Below are positions 5,827-9,051 of a stretch of 9,051 nt of DNA, in pieces. Both the position numbers and the translations under genes were made by a program. Position 1 is the stretch's first letter; the number at the start of each line of letters is the position of its first letter. The stretch lies in NCBI GenBank assembly GCA_004376325.1, contig SOKC01000064.1, positions 1 to 9,051 on the forward strand, written 5' to 3'. A model generated the notes under the pieces. The model was not told where the DNA came from, ran no database searches, and saw only the letters and a list, made by a program, of their open reading frames with translations. Origin of the DNA: Actinomycetota bacterium. GTDB taxonomy: Bacteria > Actinomycetota > Humimicrobiia > Humimicrobiales > Humimicrobiaceae.

Positions 5827-6186
5827 TTATTTTCTATTATTTTTAATGATTTTGCTTAAAATGCTATAGAATTCTCTAGCGTCCTTTTTCTTTATTTTTT
5901 CTATTTTAATACTTTCTTTTTTATTGTTTATAGTTAGCGTAGAATAGATCAAGCCTTCTTTCACGTCAACAGAAACGATAAATGGGTAGGTGGCTATAAA
6001 TTTTTTATCTATGGTTATATTAGAATAAAAAAAGAAGAATAATTTTTTGTCAGTTAAAACCAGGTAACCATTGATTATATTGTCTAAAACACCAGCTGCT
6101 ATAAATACAGTTTTTTCACCTGGTCCCATAAAAGAAAAATACCCCAAAACCTGTGCCTTTTCATCATTCAATGGAAATTTATTCAT
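5827..6186 (-). CDS. Small bacterial PH-like (YokE-type) domain protein
   Basis: A 119-aa soluble protein with no signal peptide. Residues about 10-115 read like a single bacterial pleckstrin-homology (bPH/YokE) domain: the turn GPGEKTVFIAAG (21-32), then NGYLVLTDKKLFFFF (39-53), which matches the common 'G-x-LxxTdkRLlf' strand pair, further strands, and a basic C-terminal helix rich in Lys and Ile. Such domains occur in many uncharacterised bacterial proteins, and no ligand or reaction can be assigned. The gene converges with the 3D-domain gene with a 12-base gap and no clear terminator between them. The ATG at 6186 has only a weak GAGAT upstream. A possible -10 (TATAAT, 6273-6268) has no good -35. 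The family call rests on eye comparison. Confidence 0.7.
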   Translation of the reverse strand: MNKFPLNDEKAQVLGYFSFMGPGEKTVFIAAGVLDNIINGYLVLTDKKLFFFFYSNITIDKKFIATYPFIVSVDVKEGLIYSTLTINNKKESIKIEKIKKKDAREFYSILSKIIKNNRK

Positions 6187-6339
6187 ATTGATATCTCAAG
6201 AATTTTTTATATGAATTTTACTAAATAAAATATAAATAAAAATTTTCTAAAAGGAAAAGTCATAGATATTATATAAAATAACAATTGATAAAAAAAGAAA
6301 TTCTTTTAAAATATTAGAAAATATGTCACTGATGTTTTG

Positions 6340-6355
6340 CAATAGTGCACTATTG
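6340..6355. repeat. 16-bp perfect palindrome upstream of tRNA-Gly
   Basis: CAATAGTGCACTATTG is perfectly self-complementary. It lies in the 255-base gap between the PH-like gene (leftward) and the tRNA (rightward), about 40-50 bases upstream of the tRNA promoter. It has the size and symmetry of a dimeric repressor site. Otherwise the gap (6187-6441) is plain AT-rich DNA without a convincing gene. Confidence 0.45.
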
Positions 6356-6391
6356 TACTTTGATTACTTTTATTTTTTAACTGGTTAATAT

Positions 6392-6420
6392 TTGTTTTGC
6401 AAAAAAAATGGTAATATAAT
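6392..6420 (+). promoter_or_regulatory. Promoter of tRNA-Gly
   Basis: A perfect TATAAT at 6415-6420 with a weak TTGTTT -35 at 6392-6397 (17-base spacer). The predicted start is 10-15 bases before the mature tRNA. Confidence 0.55.
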
Positions 6421-6441
6421 AATTAGACTGAATTGCATTGA

Positions 6442-6517
6442 GCGGAAGTAGCTCAGCTGGTAGAGCATCACCTTGCCAAGGTGGGGGTCGCGGGTCCGAG
6501 TCCCGTCTTCCGCTCCA
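6442..6517 (+). tRNA. tRNA-Gly (GCC anticodon)
   Basis: A 76-nt cloverleaf with an encoded CCA end. The acceptor stem GCGGAAG pairs with CTTCCGC (6507-6513), followed by discriminator T and CCA (6515-6517). The D arm keeps GCTC/GAGC and the GG of the D loop. The anticodon loop TTGCCAA holds GCC at 6475-6477. The T arm is GCGGG/CCCGT. The U discriminator fits bacterial tRNA-Gly. One oddity: the T loop reads TCCGAGT, so position 55 is C instead of the nearly universal T (pseudouridine). Confidence 0.97.
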
Positions 6518-6525
6518 TTTTTTTT
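6518..6525 (+). terminator. T-run after tRNA-Gly
   Basis: Eight T's follow the CCA end directly, with the tRNA acceptor/T-arm stems as the upstream structure. This is a common way for tRNA transcripts to end. The 85-base gap to thrS holds no T-box or other leader element that I can see. Confidence 0.5.
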
Positions 6526-6602
6526 ATAAAAAGATTTTATTGTCCTGCGCATACAAAGATATATAATAAATAAAGAATTTTTAAATAAGAAATAAACAAA
6601 AA

Positions 6603-8537
6603 ATGATTGAAATAGAATTTAAAAAGATTGGGAAAATTAAAGTAAAAGAAAACTCAAGTATCCTGGAAGCGATGGGCAAGCTTAATGAAAAAATTTCCCG
6701 GCAAGCGATAGCAGCTGAATTGACTGGCGGGAAAGATGAAGGATTAGGGGGTAACCTTGTAGATCTTGACTATAAAATTAATGAAGATTCGACCTTCGAT
6801 ATTATTACCCCTGAAAGCGGGGAGAAAGCAAATGATATCTTAAACCATAGCTCTTCTCATATAATGGCTGCAGCCATAAAAAAAGTATTTCCGGATGCAA
6901 AGTTTGCTATTGGTCCCGCCATAAAGGAAGGATTTTATTATGATTTCGAAACTAAAAAAAGTGTTGCAATAGGAGACCTTTCTTTAATTGAAAAAGAAAT
7001 GAAAAAAATAATAAAATCAAACTGCAAATTTGAAAGAAGTGAGATTAGAAAACAGGAAGCGAAAATATTATTTAAGGACAATCCCTATAAAATTGAACTT
7101 ATAGACGATATTGAAGATAAAAAAGTAAGTGTTTATTATTCCGGCGATTTTGTTGATTTATGCTCGGGACCCCATATCCCATCCACGGGAAAAGTTGGAG
7201 CATTTAAACTGTTAAGCATTGCGGGAGCTTACTGGAGAGGCAGTGAGAAAAATAAGATGCTGGTCAGGATATACGGAACTTCATTCTTTAGAAAGGAAGA
7301 ATTGAAAAATTACCTGGAAAGATTAGAAAAAGCAAAGAGAAGTGATCACAGGAAAATAGGCAAGGATCTGGACTTATTTAGTTTTCACGATGAGGCGCCT
7401 GGATTTCCCTTTTTCCATCCGAATGGAATGATATTGAGGAATATCATATTGGATTACTGGAGAGAGGAACATATAAAGGAGGGCTATAGAGAGATAAATA
7501 CGCCGATTTTGCTCAGTAATGAATTATGGAAGACATCCGGCCATTGGGATAATTACAGAGAAAATATGTATTTTGTAAAAATTGATGAGGAGGATTATGC
7601 TATCAAGCCTATGAACTGTCCGGGTACAATTATAGTATATAAATCAAACCAGCACTCATATAAAGAATTGCCGATAAGGATTACCGAGCTGGGGCTGGTG
7701 CATAGACATGAGAAGTCCGGGGTTTTACATGGATTGTTTAGAGTAAGGAATTTCACTCAGGATGACGCCCACATATTTTGCACAGAAGGTCAATCAAAAG
7801 ATGAAGTCTCCAGAATAATAAGTTTAATTGACCGGATGTATAAGGTTTTTGGTTTTGAAAAGTATCATCTGGAGCTTTCGACAAAACCCGACAGGCGGAT
7901 AGGCACCGATGAGATGTGGGAGAAAGCAGAAAACATATTAAAAGAGGCTGCCGGTAGCAAAGGGCTAGACTATGTAATAAATGAAGGAGAAGGAGTCTTT
8001 TATGGCCCCAAGCTTGATTTTCATATTCAGGATTGCCTGGGTAGAACATGGCAGTGCGCCACAATACAGCTGGATTTTGCAATGCCGGAGAAATTTGATA
8101 TTGAATATGCGGGGGAGGATAATGCAAAACATAGGCCGGTAATGATACACCGAACGGTATTGGGTAGCATTGAAAGATTTATGGGAATACTCCTGGAGCA
8201 TTATAGCGGAAATTTACCCCCCTGGCTGGCGCCGCAGCAGATTATAATCTTACCGATTTCTGAAAAATTCTATGAGTATGGAGAGAGAATATATAATAGT
8301 CTAAAAAATGAAGGCTTCAGAGTAGAAATTGATCATAGAGTGGAATCATTAAACAAAAAGATAAGACAGGCGGAAATGAAAAAAATACCTTATATGATTA
8401 TAATCGGAAGAAATGAAGAAAAAACGGGGACTATTACCATTAGAAAAAAAATTGGCGGAGACATAAAGGAAATAAAGCCTGGCCATTTTATAAGAGATTT
8501 AAAAAAGGTTATAGGAGATAAAGAAAAAGTTTATTAG
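6603..8537 (+). CDS. thrS: Threonine--tRNA ligase
   Basis: Class II synthetase that charges tRNA-Thr. It is 644 aa, full length for the bacterial type. Domains in order: TGS (about 1-62); N2 editing domain with HSSSH (His82, His86) and DLCSGPH (Cys187, His191), the proofreading residues that remove Ser; catalytic core with zinc ligands Cys339 (MNCPG), His390 (DDAH) and His516 (MIHR); motif 2 RHEKSG around Arg368; motif 3 GSIERF with Arg525; and the C-terminal anticodon-binding domain from about 540. The residue after NCPG is Thr, where E. coli has His; variation there is common. The ATG at 6603 begins the TGS domain properly, but no good Shine-Dalgarno is visible before it. The gene is not preceded by a T-box. 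It may use its own AT-rich promoter or read-through from the tRNA. Confidence 0.98.
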   Translation: MIEIEFKKIGKIKVKENSSILEAMGKLNEKISRQAIAAELTGGKDEGLGGNLVDLDYKINEDSTFDIITPESGEKANDILNHSSSHIMAAAIKKVFPDAKFAIGPAIKEGFYYDFETKKSVAIGDLSLIEKEMKKIIKSNCKFERSEIRKQEAKILFKDNPYKIELIDDIEDKKVSVYYSGDFVDLCSGPHIPSTGKVGAFKLLSIAGAYWRGSEKNKMLVRIYGTSFFRKEELKNYLERLEKAKRSDHRKIGKDLDLFSFHDEAPGFPFFHPNGMILRNIILDYWREEHIKEGYREINTPILLSNELWKTSGHWDNYRENMYFVKIDEEDYAIKPMNCPGTIIVYKSNQHSYKELPIRITELGLVHRHEKSGVLHGLFRVRNFTQDDAHIFCTEGQSKDEVSRIISLIDRMYKVFGFEKYHLELSTKPDRRIGTDEMWEKAENILKEAAGSKGLDYVINEGEGVFYGPKLDFHIQDCLGRTWQCATIQLDFAMPEKFDIEYAGEDNAKHRPVMIHRTVLGSIERFMGILLEHYSGNLPPWLAPQQIIILPISEKFYEYGERIYNSLKNEGFRVEIDHRVESLNKKIRQAEMKKIPYMIIIGRNEEKTGTITIRKKIGGDIKEIKPGHFIRDLKKVIGDKEKVY

Positions 8538-8615
8538 ATAGAGTTTATTTTCCCTTTATTTTTTAAAAGAATGTTCTTATAATTTAATCTAAACACTCTT
8601 AGGTGCTAATTCATA

Positions 8616-8621
8616 TATAAT
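8616..8621 (+). promoter_or_regulatory. Possible -10 element before the radical SAM gene
   Basis: A perfect TATAAT lies 43 bases before the start codon at 8664, but no recognisable -35 is found at 16-18 bases upstream. This AT-rich gap (8538-8663) shows no clear intrinsic terminator for thrS. Confidence 0.35.
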
Positions 8622-8663
8622 AGACTTATAAAATTATTTAGTATTCTATCAAGAGGAGTGTGG

Positions 8664-9051
8664 AATGACACTGAAGGAAAAGGTAAAGTTATACACCACC
8701 AAAACAGCTATAAGGAGTGCACTCAAAATACTTCCTAAAATTTCTGACGAGAGGTGGCTCTCGCTTGTTAAAGGCCGTGTGTACAGGCTAAAGAAGAAAG
8801 ATGAAAGAGATTTTCTGGAAAATTTGCTTGTAAATCTAAAGAATGCAGCTTCAAGAGTATCTCCTCAGGTTAGGGAAAAAGTAGTTATGAATCTGATAAA
8901 CAATGCAATGATACAAGGGCAGCCTAAAAGACTTGCTTTCGCCAGGAAATACGGTTTTAATCCTCCTAATCTTTTAGTGGTAAGTCCTACTATGAAATGC
9001 AACCTAAAATGCTATGGCTGTTATGCATGGCAGTATTCCAAGAAGGATGAT
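8664..9051 (+). CDS. Radical SAM protein, N-terminal part (runs off the window)
   Basis: The first 129 residues of a longer protein, open to the window edge. The ATG at 8664 follows AGAGGAG (8652-8658) at good spacing. Residues 1-95 form a basic, probably helical region. It leads to NPPNLLVVSPTMKCNLKCYGCYA, split here as NPPNLLVVSPTM (99-110) and KCNLKCYGCYA (111-121): Cys112, Cys116 and Cys119 form the CxxxCxxC motif that binds the 4Fe-4S cluster of radical SAM enzymes. The phrase 'SPTMKCNLKCxGCYA' resembles a group of uncharacterised radical SAM proteins with an N-terminal helical extension. The substrate cannot be told from this part. It lies 126 bases downstream of thrS in the same direction and may be independently expressed. 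Confidence 0.88.

Noticed and set aside
6323..6388. 21-codon frame starting ATG TCA CTG
   Set aside because: It has no Shine-Dalgarno and spans the 16-bp palindrome; its composition is that of random AT-rich DNA.
6518..6602. T-box leader for thrS
   Set aside because: The gap after the tRNA is only 85 bases, with no T-box sequence, specifier stem or antiterminator; the tRNA itself is Gly, not Thr, and looks like an ordinary gene.
7753..8201. Two minus-strand open frames (124 and 78 aa)
   Set aside because: Both are antisense to the conserved catalytic core of thrS and show no protein-like motifs.
8567..8580. AAGAATGTTCTT as a thrS terminator
   Set aside because: The inverted repeat leaves a two-base loop and is AT-rich, with no clean T-run after it; too weak to call.

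Overview
This is an AT-rich bacterial window (roughly one third G+C by eye) with ordinary bacterial genes, Shine-Dalgarno sites and a tRNA with an encoded CCA end. A LexA/SOS box of the Bacillus type (GAAC-N4-GTT core), a 3D-domain cell-wall protein and a bacterial-PH protein suggest a low-GC lineage with Gram-positive-type SOS control. The sequence alone does not settle the phylum; uncultured low-GC lineages are possible.

Layout. 1-1370 (+): NADP-type glutamate dehydrogenase. 1367-4990 (-): a leftward block that, in transcription order, holds a sigma70-type promoter with an SOS box in its spacer (4962-4990), an IscB mobile element with its structured omega/HEARO-type RNA (about 3455-4953), a 5'-terminal fragment of a DNA polymerase III alpha (dnaE) gene (3234-3439), dinB (DNA polymerase IV, 2068-3237), a cyclophilin-like (TM1367-type) protein (1573-1953) and a decayed flavodoxin fragment (1367-1525). 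5290-5814 (+) is a membrane-anchored 3D-domain protein and 5827-6186 (-) a convergent PH-like protein. 6442-6517 is tRNA-Gly(GCC), followed by thrS (6603-8537) and the N-terminal part of a radical SAM protein that runs off the window (8664-9051).

The main point of interest is the leftward block. The promoter and SOS box look like the original control region of a dnaE/dinB-type translesion operon. An IscB element, with all expected RuvC and HNH residues intact, sits between that promoter and the polymerase genes in the same orientation. Its left end follows an ATGA, the site reported for HEARO elements. The RNA-guided nuclease, its guide-RNA scaffold and DNA polymerase IV may therefore share a DNA-damage-inducible transcript. 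The dnaE gene survives only as about 67 codons with a broken frame at a run of seven T's, and its TGA overlaps the TTG start of dinB. dinB has no visible Shine-Dalgarno site of its own, so the relic may now work as a coupling leader.

The rest of the window is mostly housekeeping. Its oddities are a tRNA-Gly with C instead of T at position 55 and several perfect 14-16 bp palindromes in intergenic DNA.
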